Shown here: piece after piece, positions 27,585 to 34,888 of the stretch
How positions within the stretch are numbered: the first letter of the stretch is position 1
How the letters are laid out: each line of letters opens with the position of its first letter
Source: an uncultured Porphyromonadaceae bacterium
GTDB taxonomy: Bacteria; Bacteroidota; Bacteroidia; Bacteroidales; Muribaculaceae
Assembly: GCA_937921035.1 (NCBI GenBank)
Contig: CALEUL010000048.1
Span: 1-64,000 of the forward strand
Direction of reading: 5' to 3'
Length of the DNA stretch: 64,000 nt
Notes under the pieces: generated by a model
What the model was told of the DNA's origin: nothing
What the model saw: only the letters and a program-made list of their open reading frames with translations
Databases searched by the model: none
Program-made: the position numbers and the translations under genes

Positions 27585-27704
27585 ATTAATATTCCTGATT
27601 TGGTTTTTTTGTTTCTGTGATTATTTGACGCAAAATTACGGAAATACTTACCGCGATGATGTTAAAATATGCTAAATGCAAACACTCTGGCGATTCGCGA
27701 TTAT

Positions 27705-27737
27705 AAAAAAGTCCCGGAAGACGGATGCTTCCGGGAC
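27705..27737 (-). terminator. Terminator at the end of the oxalate operon
   Basis: A perfect 10-bp stem (27711-27720 with 27728-27737, GTCCCGGAAG/CTTCCGGGAC) is followed on the minus strand by six T residues (27705-27710). It lies 22 bases after the AEC transporter stop codon. Confidence 0.93.
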
Positions 27738-27759
27738 GTGTAATGTTTTTATACACTGT

Positions 27760-28737
27760 TTAGTGCAGGAACATCTTCGTGGCAACGTCGCATAGCCACA
27801 GCCACATGGGGCACGTTCCCATAAACAGAAGTGTACTGACGGCGAGCGACGATGTACTGGTGGCCACATATGTGTTGTATCGGCTTGCAATGATGATACC
27901 AGACATGGCTGGCGGAAGTGCCGATGCAATCACGAGCATTTTCAGGTTCAACGGCTCCATGTGGAACAGAATACCTGCAACGAGTACCAGCAGCGGGGTG
28001 ATGATTAGGCGCAGGAAAGCTCCTAACCATACCTGGCCATTAAGTGATACCTTGACCGACGAAAGTGTGATGCCGGCGGCAAAGCAGGCAAGCGACGCGT
28101 TGGCTCCGGCCATCAGCGTGAAGGAGGGATCGAGGCTGGCCGGCCATTTGAGGCCGCATAGAACAAGGATTACAGCGAGGATTGGTGCCCATGCTACAGG
28201 CTGCTTCAGCGCGTTGATTACAGGTTTCCAAGGGCTCGGTTTCTTGCCTCCGTTCTGGGCGGCCGCTGCCGATGCTTCGGCATTGTTGAGCAGGCACAGG
28301 CCGATAGGAATTCCGATGGCGTTTACTTCGATTGCCACGATAGCGATTACAAGCCCTACGGTAGCAGAAGTCCCGAAGATTGGCTCCAGTACGGCGAAGC
28401 CCAGAAAACCGATTGTGGGAGAGCCGCTTACAAGGGCCGCGATGGCGGCATCGCCGGCCGTATTGCCCTTGATGAACTTGAATATATAGTAAACCATGTA
28501 GAAGCACGCTATCAGCACAACAAATGCTATTACAGTCAGCTTGGCATCTACAGCAAGCATGGCGCGGTTGGCCTTGATGATGGATACGAACAGTGCGCAC
28601 GGGAGGGCGTAGTTCAGTACAACCTTGTTAAGTATTCGTGCATCCTGTCCCGAGAATGCCCCGGCTTTTCCTGAGAAAAAAACCAATGCCATTACCACAA
28701 AAATAGGAACGATGGCATATAATATTATATGTAGCAT
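27760..28737 (-). CDS. AEC-family transporter (YfdV-like)
   Basis: The 325-residue protein has about ten membrane helices in two halves, with SGSPTIGFLGFAVLEPIFG in the first half and SALPPAMSGIIIASRYNTY in the second, typical of the auxin efflux carrier (AEC) family. Some bacterial AEC members carry malate, malonate or other carboxylates. It is the last gene after frc and oxc; in E. coli the AEC gene yfdV likewise follows yfdW (frc) and yfdU (oxc). Transport of oxalate is therefore a fair inference but not shown. Confidence 0.85.
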   Translation of the reverse strand: MLHIILYAIVPIFVVMALVFFSGKAGAFSGQDARILNKVVLNYALPCALFVSIIKANRAMLAVDAKLTVIAFVVLIACFYMVYYIFKFIKGNTAGDAAIAALVSGSPTIGFLGFAVLEPIFGTSATVGLVIAIVAIEVNAIGIPIGLCLLNNAEASAAAAQNGGKKPSPWKPVINALKQPVAWAPILAVILVLCGLKWPASLDPSFTLMAGANASLACFAAGITLSSVKVSLNGQVWLGAFLRLIITPLLVLVAGILFHMEPLNLKMLVIASALPPAMSGIIIASRYNTYVATSTSSLAVSTLLFMGTCPMWLWLCDVATKMFLH

Positions 28738-28776
28738 AAATAGTCGATTTCTTTGGTGAATGAAACTGTATAAGGC

Positions 28777-28797
28777 CTCCGGCTTGTCAGGCCGGAG
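28777..28797 (-). promoter_or_regulatory. Hairpin between oxc and the AEC transporter
   Basis: CTCCGGC (28777-28783) pairs with GCCGGAG (28791-28797) around a 7-base loop. There is no T tract, so it is more likely an mRNA processing or stability element than a terminator. Confidence 0.5.
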
Positions 28798-28815
28798 TAC
28801 TTGTACGGCATAATA

Positions 28816-30558
28816 TTATACGGTGAAGTCCTCAAGAGCCGCTGGGTTGAGATAGCCGATGTGGCCGGATTCCTTGCCCGAGTCGGCCGCGAGTTGAACA
28901 TCGATAAGTGCGGGTGCTTTGGATGCGATTGCTTCGGTGAGTGCCTTCGAAAGTTCGTCGGGCGTGCTTACGTAGTAGGTATTGGCACCGAACGCCTCTC
29001 CGAATTTGTCGTAGCGGGCGTGAATGTCAAGCGTGGTCGGGGCCGGATCGCTGCCGCCGCTGGCGTTAACTCCGATACCGTTGTAGATACCGCCGTTATT
29101 GAAAATAACAACTGTTACTGGCAACTTGAAACGGCAGATTGTGGAGAAATCCATGCCGGAGAAGCCGAATGCGCTGTCGCCTTCTATTGCCACTACCGAT
29201 TTGCCGGTGGCTACTGCTGCCCCGACAGAGGAGCCCATGCCCATGCCCATGATTGCCCATGTCGCACAGTCGATGCGGTGGCGCGGAAGGGCCATATCCA
29301 GGGTGTCGCGGGTGTCGTCCAAGGTGTTGGCGCCTTCGTTAACCAGTATGACGTCGGGGTGGGCGGCCATGATAGGCTTGATTGTGCCGAGTGCTGTCCA
29401 GTGGTTCATGGGCATCGCCGTGGCATTCTGTGCCAGGCGTGCTTCGAATTTGGCGTTCTTGGCCTTGCTCTCGGCCTGAAGGGCCGGAATCCATGCGGAG
29501 TCCGTGCTCATTGTGCGGCCTTTCATCTCGGCGAGGAATGCCTTGAGCGAGCTTTCCAGATCGCCGATTACAGGTGCGGCGATGGGTCGGTTGCAGTCAA
29601 TTTCCTCGGGTTCGATATCGAACTGTATGAACTTGGTGTCAGGGCTCCATTTGCCGTGCCCGCGCGACAGTAGCCAGTTGAGGCGAGCGCCGGCAAGAAT
29701 AACCACGTCGGCCTGTTCCATGATGGTGGAGCGGCACGACAGGGCGCTGAGTTCGCCGGTATCGGGAAGAACGCCCTTGCCCATCGACATGGGGAAATAG
29801 GGTATCTTGTATGTCTCTACAAGCTCTTTCAGCTCTGCTTCTACTCGTGCGTAGGCCGACCCTTTACCGATGATGATGGCCGGTTTCTTCGCCGAGGCAA
29901 GAAGTTCGGCTGCGCGTTTCACCGCTTCAGGGGACGGTGGCATCGCCGGACACATGTCCACGGGGCTATAGAATAGCTTGTCGGCGTCGGAGCCCTGCAT
30001 GATTGCGCCAAGGCACGTTTCGGTAACATCCAGATAGACGCCACCGGGACGGCCCGAAATGGCTGCGCGGTAGGCTCGTACAACGGCCGTCGGAATATCC
30101 TCGGGCTTGTTGACGCGGTACGCGGCTTTCACAAGGCCCTTGGCTACGTTGAACTGGTCCAGCCCTTCGTAGGTTCCCTGGTCGAGGTCGATAGGCTCGC
30201 GAACGCTCGAGCCGCTTATCTGAATCATCGGGTAGCAGTTTACTGTAGCGTTTACTGTCGCCGTCAGGCCGTTGAGGAAACCTAACGACGATACGGTGAG
30301 CAGAACGCCCGGAGTTTTGGTAAGATAGCCGTGAGTGGCTGCGGCCATGCCGGCCTGTTGTTCGAAACGGAAACCGACAAATCGTATGCCGCGTTCCTGG
30401 GCGATGTAGGCCAGTTCGGTAACTGGAATGCCGACAAGACCGTACATGGTATCTATTCCAACCATTTTCAACGCGCGGACAAGCACATCCATGCCTGTTA
30501 CCTGCTCGGGATAGTGAGGTGCCGCGGCAGGGCTGGTAGCATTAGCAGTAGTAGACAT
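28816..30558 (-). CDS. oxc: Oxalyl-CoA decarboxylase
   Basis: Oxc uses thiamine diphosphate to convert oxalyl-CoA to formyl-CoA and CO2. The 580-residue protein has the TPP-activating glutamate in GFRFEQQAG (E66), LTVSSLGFLNGLT, SGRPGGVYLDV and the TPP/Mg motif GDSAFGFSG...NNGGIYNGIG. Similarity to Oxalobacter OXC, from memory, runs along the whole length, including the ESGxI-LN tail. In that tail, which closes over the active site in Oxalobacter, His replaces the usual Arg (ESGHIGYLN). The gene lies between frc and the AEC gene; the 72-base gap upstream holds a strong hairpin. Confidence 0.94.
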   Translation of the reverse strand: MSTTANATSPAAAPHYPEQVTGMDVLVRALKMVGIDTMYGLVGIPVTELAYIAQERGIRFVGFRFEQQAGMAAATHGYLTKTPGVLLTVSSLGFLNGLTATVNATVNCYPMIQISGSSVREPIDLDQGTYEGLDQFNVAKGLVKAAYRVNKPEDIPTAVVRAYRAAISGRPGGVYLDVTETCLGAIMQGSDADKLFYSPVDMCPAMPPSPEAVKRAAELLASAKKPAIIIGKGSAYARVEAELKELVETYKIPYFPMSMGKGVLPDTGELSALSCRSTIMEQADVVILAGARLNWLLSRGHGKWSPDTKFIQFDIEPEEIDCNRPIAAPVIGDLESSLKAFLAEMKGRTMSTDSAWIPALQAESKAKNAKFEARLAQNATAMPMNHWTALGTIKPIMAAHPDVILVNEGANTLDDTRDTLDMALPRHRIDCATWAIMGMGMGSSVGAAVATGKSVVAIEGDSAFGFSGMDFSTICRFKLPVTVVIFNNGGIYNGIGVNASGGSDPAPTTLDIHARYDKFGEAFGANTYYVSTPDELSKALTEAIASKAPALIDVQLAADSGKESGHIGYLNPAALEDFTV

Positions 30559-30587
30559 AATATGAGAGTTTTGCTATTGTTATTAAA

Positions 30588-30610
30588 GACCCGGACAAAA
30601 TGTCCGGGTC
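30588..30610 (-). terminator. Strong hairpin between frc and oxc, possible attenuator
   Basis: GACCCGGACA (30588-30597) pairs perfectly with TGTCCGGGTC (30601-30610) around a 3-base loop. On the minus strand it is followed by TTTAATAA, a weak T tract. It could partly terminate transcription after frc or shield the frc 3' end. Confidence 0.6.
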
Positions 30611-30630
30611 GTGAATTTATTCACAGAATA

Positions 30631-31944
30631 TTACTTTGCGGATGCTTTTGCGTCGCTTGCCTTAGGCATGGGGGCTGTGGTTCCGTTCGCCGCGAACGAT
30701 GCAATCTGTTCGTCGGTATAGCCGATTGCCTTGAGGACTTCGGTGGTGTTCCCGCCGAGGGTAGGGCACGGCCCGTACGTAGGCTGATAGTTGGAGAGGG
30801 TGAAGGGAACGCCGACGGTTACGAATTCGCCTACGCCTCCGCCCTGGTTGATGCGTACAAGGGTGTTGCCGTCGTAAAGGGTCTCGTCGTCCATGATTTC
30901 CTTGGTGTTCAGAACGGGAGCCACTGGTACGCCGCCTTTGGAAAGAAGATCGGTAACTTCGTATTTGGTCTTGTCTATGCAGAACTGCTGTATGCGGGCC
31001 CATATTTCCTGTTTGTGGCGGTCGCGGGCATCTGCGGTGTTGAAATCGGGGTTGGTGAGCCAGTCCTCGAAGCCCAGTACGGCGCATGCCTTTTCAAAGT
31101 CTTTTGCGCCTCGCTGGAGAATTACATATACATAGGCGTTGGGGTCTGTTTCCCAGCCTTTGCACTTGTATGTCCATCCCAGCACACCGGATCCTTCCTG
31201 GTTGCCGGAGCGAGGAACGTAATCGCCGAATTTACCGTTTGGATACTGCGGGAACTGCGTAAGGTAACCCAGTTTCTCGAGAGTAAGCTGGTCGCGGGTC
31301 TTGATACGGCACAGGTTGAGGCAGGCGTTGTGCATGCTCTGGTATACGAACGAGCCTTCGCCGGTATGCTGGCGCTGCAATAGGGCGGCAAGAATGCCTA
31401 TCGTGCAGTGCATGCCGGTGTTGGAGTCGCCAAGGGCGGCGCCGCTCTGGGTGGGGATATTGTATTCTCCTTCGTACCAGCCGGTTGTGGAAGCTGCGCC
31501 GGCCGTTACCTGTGCGACGGGTTCGTAGGCCTTGAGGTTGGCGTATTTAGAACTTACTGGAAAACCCTTGATGGTTGCGTATACGCACCGGGGATTGATT
31601 TTGTGTACAACTTCCCAGCTGAAGCCGAGTTTGTCCATTGCTCCGGGGTGCAGGTTTTCGATGAAAACATCGGCACCCTCGATAAGTTTTGTAAGAATGG
31701 CTTTGCCGTCGGGAGTGGCGGCGTCGAGGGTCAGGGATTTCTTGTCGGAGTTGAGCTGGAGGAAATAATAGCTGGGTTCGTGGGGGTCGAACTGTATTTC
31801 GTTTCGTGTTGCGTCGCCCGTGCCGGGGCGTTCGATTTTGATAACTTCGGCGCCGAGCCATGCCAGAAGCTGTGTACACGAAGGGCCGGACTGTACGTTG
31901 GTAAAGTCTACTACTTTAATACCTTGAAGAGGAGCAGTATTCAT
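30631..31944 (-). CDS. frc: Formyl-CoA:oxalate CoA-transferase
   Basis: Frc moves CoA from formyl-CoA to oxalate, giving oxalyl-CoA and formate; with Oxc it completes the oxalate cycle. The 437-residue family III CoA-transferase has the catalytic aspartate in LGDSNTGMH (D173) and CKGWETDPNAYVYV, closely like Oxalobacter FRC. The mobile glycine loop, GGGGQPGW in Oxalobacter as I recall it, reads EGSGVLGW here (250-257). The frame is open to 32046, but MNTAPLQGIKVVDF at 31944 is the normal N-terminus. The leader lacks a clear TAnnTTTG box and carries a 9-bp inverted repeat. Confidence 0.93.
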   Translation of the reverse strand: MNTAPLQGIKVVDFTNVQSGPSCTQLLAWLGAEVIKIERPGTGDATRNEIQFDPHEPSYYFLQLNSDKKSLTLDAATPDGKAILTKLIEGADVFIENLHPGAMDKLGFSWEVVHKINPRCVYATIKGFPVSSKYANLKAYEPVAQVTAGAASTTGWYEGEYNIPTQSGAALGDSNTGMHCTIGILAALLQRQHTGEGSFVYQSMHNACLNLCRIKTRDQLTLEKLGYLTQFPQYPNGKFGDYVPRSGNQEGSGVLGWTYKCKGWETDPNAYVYVILQRGAKDFEKACAVLGFEDWLTNPDFNTADARDRHKQEIWARIQQFCIDKTKYEVTDLLSKGGVPVAPVLNTKEIMDDETLYDGNTLVRINQGGGVGEFVTVGVPFTLSNYQPTYGPCPTLGGNTTEVLKAIGYTDEQIASFAANGTTAPMPKASDAKASAK

Positions 31945-31984
31945 AAAATCTGTTTTTGGGTTAGTTATGTTGTTTTTTTGATTT

Positions 31985-32036
31985 CTAAAGCATGTCTTAC
32001 GGCAGTTTCTGATATTAAAAACATCTGATGCTTTAG
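31985..32036. promoter_or_regulatory. Inverted repeat upstream of frc, operator or leader stem
   Basis: CTAAAGCAT (31985-31993) and ATGCTTTAG (32028-32036) are perfect 9-bp inverted repeats with a 34-base spacer, so their centres lie 43 bases apart, about four helical turns. The pair sits in the only space between the frc ATG and the terminator of the upstream permease gene. Confidence 0.5.
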
Positions 32037-32065
32037 TTATGTTCAACCTTTTCTGCTCCGTTCAC

Positions 32066-32098
32066 AAAAAACGCCCCCGGCGAACTGCCGGAGGCGTT
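32066..32098 (-). terminator. Terminator between the FHS permease gene and frc
   Basis: An 11-bp stem with one wobble pair (32071-32081 with 32087-32097) is followed on the minus strand by six T residues (32066-32071). It indicates that frc is not simply read from the permease promoter. Confidence 0.88.
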
Positions 32099-32122
32099 AT
32101 GCTTTTTTTGGAAAAAAGTATT

Positions 32123-33490
32123 TTATAGTGCGTTCTCTACGCTGTCGTCAACGGGGATGTCTTTGTTGACGTTCTTGCAGCCTACCAGGGCATAGAACAG
32201 CAGATAGCCCAGCATGGCAACAACCAGCCAATAGGATGCCATGTAGCCCGCGCTGTTGGCGATGGCGTTCTGGATAAGTGGCATAACGCCGCCGCCTACT
32301 ACCATCATCATGAAGATACCGGAAGCCTGTGCGGTGTATTTGCCAAGACCCTCTACTGCAAGGTTGAAGATACCGCCCCACATCACAGAGGTGCAGAGGC
32401 CGCAGAGTACAAGGAACATTGCCTTTGCGGGTACCTGAGCCGTGGTGAAGCCGTCGGCGGCGCTGTACGAAGGCATCGATACGGTGATGTCGCCGGGGAA
32501 TACTATAGCGGCGATTACCAGGCAGATTCCTACCGTAGAGGCTACGATAAGCTGTGTGCGGCTCGATACTTTTGCAGAGATAACGGTGGAAATCATACGG
32601 CCAACAAGCATAAGCAGCCAGTAAATGGCGGCGATACCGCCTGCTACAGCTACTGCATTCTCGGTTATGCCGGATACGGCGCTGTCGCTAAGATAGAACA
32701 GCAGCACGCCGGGAATACCTACCTCGATACCTACATAGAGGAAAATACCGATAACACCAAGTACGGTGTGGCGGAAGTTCCACGGGCTGTGAGAGTATTT
32801 TACTTTTTTGCCGCCTTTGCCCATGTGAGGTTCGGGTATCTTTACGGCGGAGATTACAAGGAAGGCGAAAGCAAACACGCCCATCGCGATGTAAAGCAGG
32901 GGGGCTACGTTAGAAATGCTCGTTTCTGGTGTAATCTGGCCGATTAGCATACCCACGAACAGAGGGGTGAGTGTGCCGGCGAGCGAGTTGAAGGAGCCGC
33001 CTGCCTGTACAAGCTGGTTGCCGGTGTTGCCGCCACCGCCAAGGAGGTTAAGCATGGGGTTTACAACGGTATTGAGCATGCAAACGCAGAAACCGCAGAT
33101 GAATGCGCCCAGAAGATAAATTACAAAGTTGAGTGTTACGGCCTGTTCGGCTACAGTGAACACTGCTGTTTCAGTTCCTACGAAGCCCGAGAGCCACTGG
33201 AAGATGAGGCCGATGATGCCTACGAGCATCGCTGCAAGGGCTGTCTTTTTGTAGCCTATGCGCATCAGGAGGTTACCTGCGGGAATACCCATGAACAGAT
33301 ATGCCAGGAAGTTCATCATATTGCCGAGCATGCCCGACCAGTCGTAGCTGTTTTTCCAGATGGTTCCTAAGGGTGCGGCGAGATTCGTTACGAACGAAAT
33401 CATCGCAAAAAGGAAAATCATGGTAATGATAGCAACCACATTACCCTTTTGGGCAGGGGTCGCTACGTTTGCTTTTTCTGCTTTTGCCAT
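32123..33490 (-). CDS. MFS permease of the FHS (FucP/GluP-like) group
   Basis: The 455-residue protein has 12 membrane helices. Features recalling FHS sugar:proton symporters are NFLAYLFMGIPAGNLLMRIGYKK (helix 2 and the cytoplasmic loop), the ICGFCVCMLNTVVNPMLNLLG segment and the SVMWGGIFNLAVEGLGKYTAQASGI late helices. FHS proteins normally import fucose, glucose or galactose. Its position beside the oxalate genes and opposite the regulator suggests another substrate, possibly oxalate or formate, but this is only inference. It has its own promoter and terminator. Confidence 0.85.
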   Translation of the reverse strand: MAKAEKANVATPAQKGNVVAIITMIFLFAMISFVTNLAAPLGTIWKNSYDWSGMLGNMMNFLAYLFMGIPAGNLLMRIGYKKTALAAMLVGIIGLIFQWLSGFVGTETAVFTVAEQAVTLNFVIYLLGAFICGFCVCMLNTVVNPMLNLLGGGGNTGNQLVQAGGSFNSLAGTLTPLFVGMLIGQITPETSISNVAPLLYIAMGVFAFAFLVISAVKIPEPHMGKGGKKVKYSHSPWNFRHTVLGVIGIFLYVGIEVGIPGVLLFYLSDSAVSGITENAVAVAGGIAAIYWLLMLVGRMISTVISAKVSSRTQLIVASTVGICLVIAAIVFPGDITVSMPSYSAADGFTTAQVPAKAMFLVLCGLCTSVMWGGIFNLAVEGLGKYTAQASGIFMMMVVGGGVMPLIQNAIANSAGYMASYWLVVAMLGYLLFYALVGCKNVNKDIPVDDSVENAL

Positions 33491-33560
33491 TACGTATTAG
33501 AAGGTTTGGTTATTAAAATGTGATATGTTTGTCGTTTGCTGGCGCTATGTGCGCGATGTG

Positions 33561-33591
33561 CAAAGTTAGAAATAATTATTGTAAAACCAAA
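33561..33591 (-). promoter_or_regulatory. Promoter of the FHS permease gene
   Basis: On the minus strand TTTG (33588-33591) and TAACTTTG (33561-33568) are 19 bases apart. The ATG at 33490 lies 70 bases downstream of the -7 box. Confidence 0.75.
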
Positions 33592-33603
33592 ACGAATTTT
33601 TAG

Positions 33604-33623
33604 GGCAAACGGTGGCAGACAGT
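33604..33623. promoter_or_regulatory. Tandem 10-bp direct repeat, candidate regulator site
   Basis: GGCAAACGGT (33604-33613) is followed at once by GGCAGACAGT (33614-33623), 8 of 10 bases alike. It lies between the two back-to-back promoters and upstream of both -33 boxes, where an AraC-type activator could bind. Confidence 0.4.
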
Positions 33624-33633
33624 TGTATTTTTA

Positions 33634-33652
33634 CCCGAATTTGAAGTTCGGG
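33634..33652. promoter_or_regulatory. Inverted repeat over the -33 box of the regulator gene
   Basis: CCCGAA (33634-33639) and TTCGGG (33647-33652) flank the TTTG -33 element at 33640-33643. A protein bound here would block the promoter, so autoregulation is possible. Confidence 0.4.
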
Positions 33653-33670
33653 CTTTATTGTTTATCTTTG
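33640..33670 (+). promoter_or_regulatory. Promoter of the AraC-type regulator gene
   Basis: TTTG (33640-33643) and TATCTTTG (33663-33670) are 19 bases apart. The ATG at 33698 lies 27 bases downstream. Confidence 0.75.
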
Positions 33671-33697
33671 CAGGTATGTTGATATCCCGACAAGTTT

Positions 33698-34780
33698 ATG
33701 GACGAGCATATATATGTTAGAATCGCATACGCGATGATGCTTTTTGTATTCATGTTCTGCGGATGCCTGCGCTCCTGCAATCTGTGGGGCTTCACGGCTG
33801 GCAGGATGGAGGATGTGTTTCCCGCCCGACGGGAAGCGGCCGCCGCATATTTCAGCGTTTTGCTGCTGTTCCCTTGTCTCGTTTATCCCGTTGGCACTGT
33901 GGATACATGGTTGCTTGCCAGATGTTTCTGGATTCTCTATGTCCCGGCGGCAGCATCACTGGCCCTTAAACAGTTCTTTTGCAGAACTGTGCATCCTAAC
34001 GGAAAGTATCTGCGCATCGCGCTCGCCGCAGGCGCCCCTGCCGCTGTTTTGGCTGTTTTGTTATGCTTTGCGTGTAGGGGCGGTTCAAGCTTGATGGAAT
34101 CGCAGTGGCTGATATATGCCGTTGGAACACTCGGTGTGCTTTTGGGTGTATATATGATATGTGTTTTGTTTGAAATCTGCGGCATAGCCCGTATGGATAC
34201 GGTCGGACGCGCTGAGTCAGCCGATATTTTCCCTCGTCATTTTTGTCTCGCTGTTTCCGGAATATCCCTCTCCGGACTCGGCATGGCGTGGGCTGTTTTT
34301 ATTGTAGACTCCCCTCAGATGCATGCGGCGATTGCTGCCGTTGCCATGTTGGCAGGTATGGGGATATTGATAACGATATTGCACCGGTTGTGGAAGCCGG
34401 CAACGCAGAGTTTGCGCCCTCGCAATGCTTGCAATGCCCAAAAAGAAGGGCGCAAGAACGTCCTTTCCGATGCGCAGCTGGAAAGCATCGAACATCAGAT
34501 ACGGCATATTGTAGAGACCGAAATGCTATATCTCGACCCGCGGCTGAAGCGAGAAACTCTGCAGAAGCGTCTCGATATCAACCATTCATATCTGAGCGAA
34601 GTTTTCGCACGGCGTTTCGGATCTCTTAACAGTTATCTGAACCTTCTCAGAATTGAGCATGCCATGAGATATGTCGCCGAACACCCGCATGTAAAGCTTT
34701 CCGAGGTGGCTCGAATAAGTGGATTCGGCTCAATGAACACTTTCTACAGGGCTAAGAAGCAATACGAACAGGGCAATTGA
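33698..34780 (+). CDS. Membrane-anchored AraC-family regulator
   Basis: The 360-residue protein has an N-terminal membrane region of about six to seven helices (about 5-230) and a C-terminal AraC-type DNA-binding domain (about 262-360) with two helix-turn-helix units, LQKRLDINHSYLSEVFARRF and LSEVARISGFGSMNTFYRAKK. Regulators of this layout are found in Bacteroidota and may sense a signal at the membrane. It is transcribed away from the FHS permease gene, and operator-like repeats lie between them, so control of the oxalate locus is likely though not shown. Confidence 0.85.
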   Translation: MDEHIYVRIAYAMMLFVFMFCGCLRSCNLWGFTAGRMEDVFPARREAAAAYFSVLLLFPCLVYPVGTVDTWLLARCFWILYVPAAASLALKQFFCRTVHPNGKYLRIALAAGAPAAVLAVLLCFACRGGSSLMESQWLIYAVGTLGVLLGVYMICVLFEICGIARMDTVGRAESADIFPRHFCLAVSGISLSGLGMAWAVFIVDSPQMHAAIAAVAMLAGMGILITILHRLWKPATQSLRPRNACNAQKEGRKNVLSDAQLESIEHQIRHIVETEMLYLDPRLKRETLQKRLDINHSYLSEVFARRFGSLNSYLNLLRIEHAMRYVAEHPHVKLSEVARISGFGSMNTFYRAKKQYEQGN

Positions 34781-34888
34781 TTATTTGACATACGAATTTT
34801 TGACAACATGACAGCCGTATGGTTGTTGTGGCAACGCTTGTATTGTAGCCATTATATAACTTTGCATACATTATTTTAATCTTTATAT

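Noticed and set aside
32123..33490. Naming the FHS permease as the oxalate:formate antiporter OxlT
   Set aside because: It is MFS, like OxlT, but its motifs fit the FucP/GluP sugar group. Only the neighbourhood suggests oxalate.
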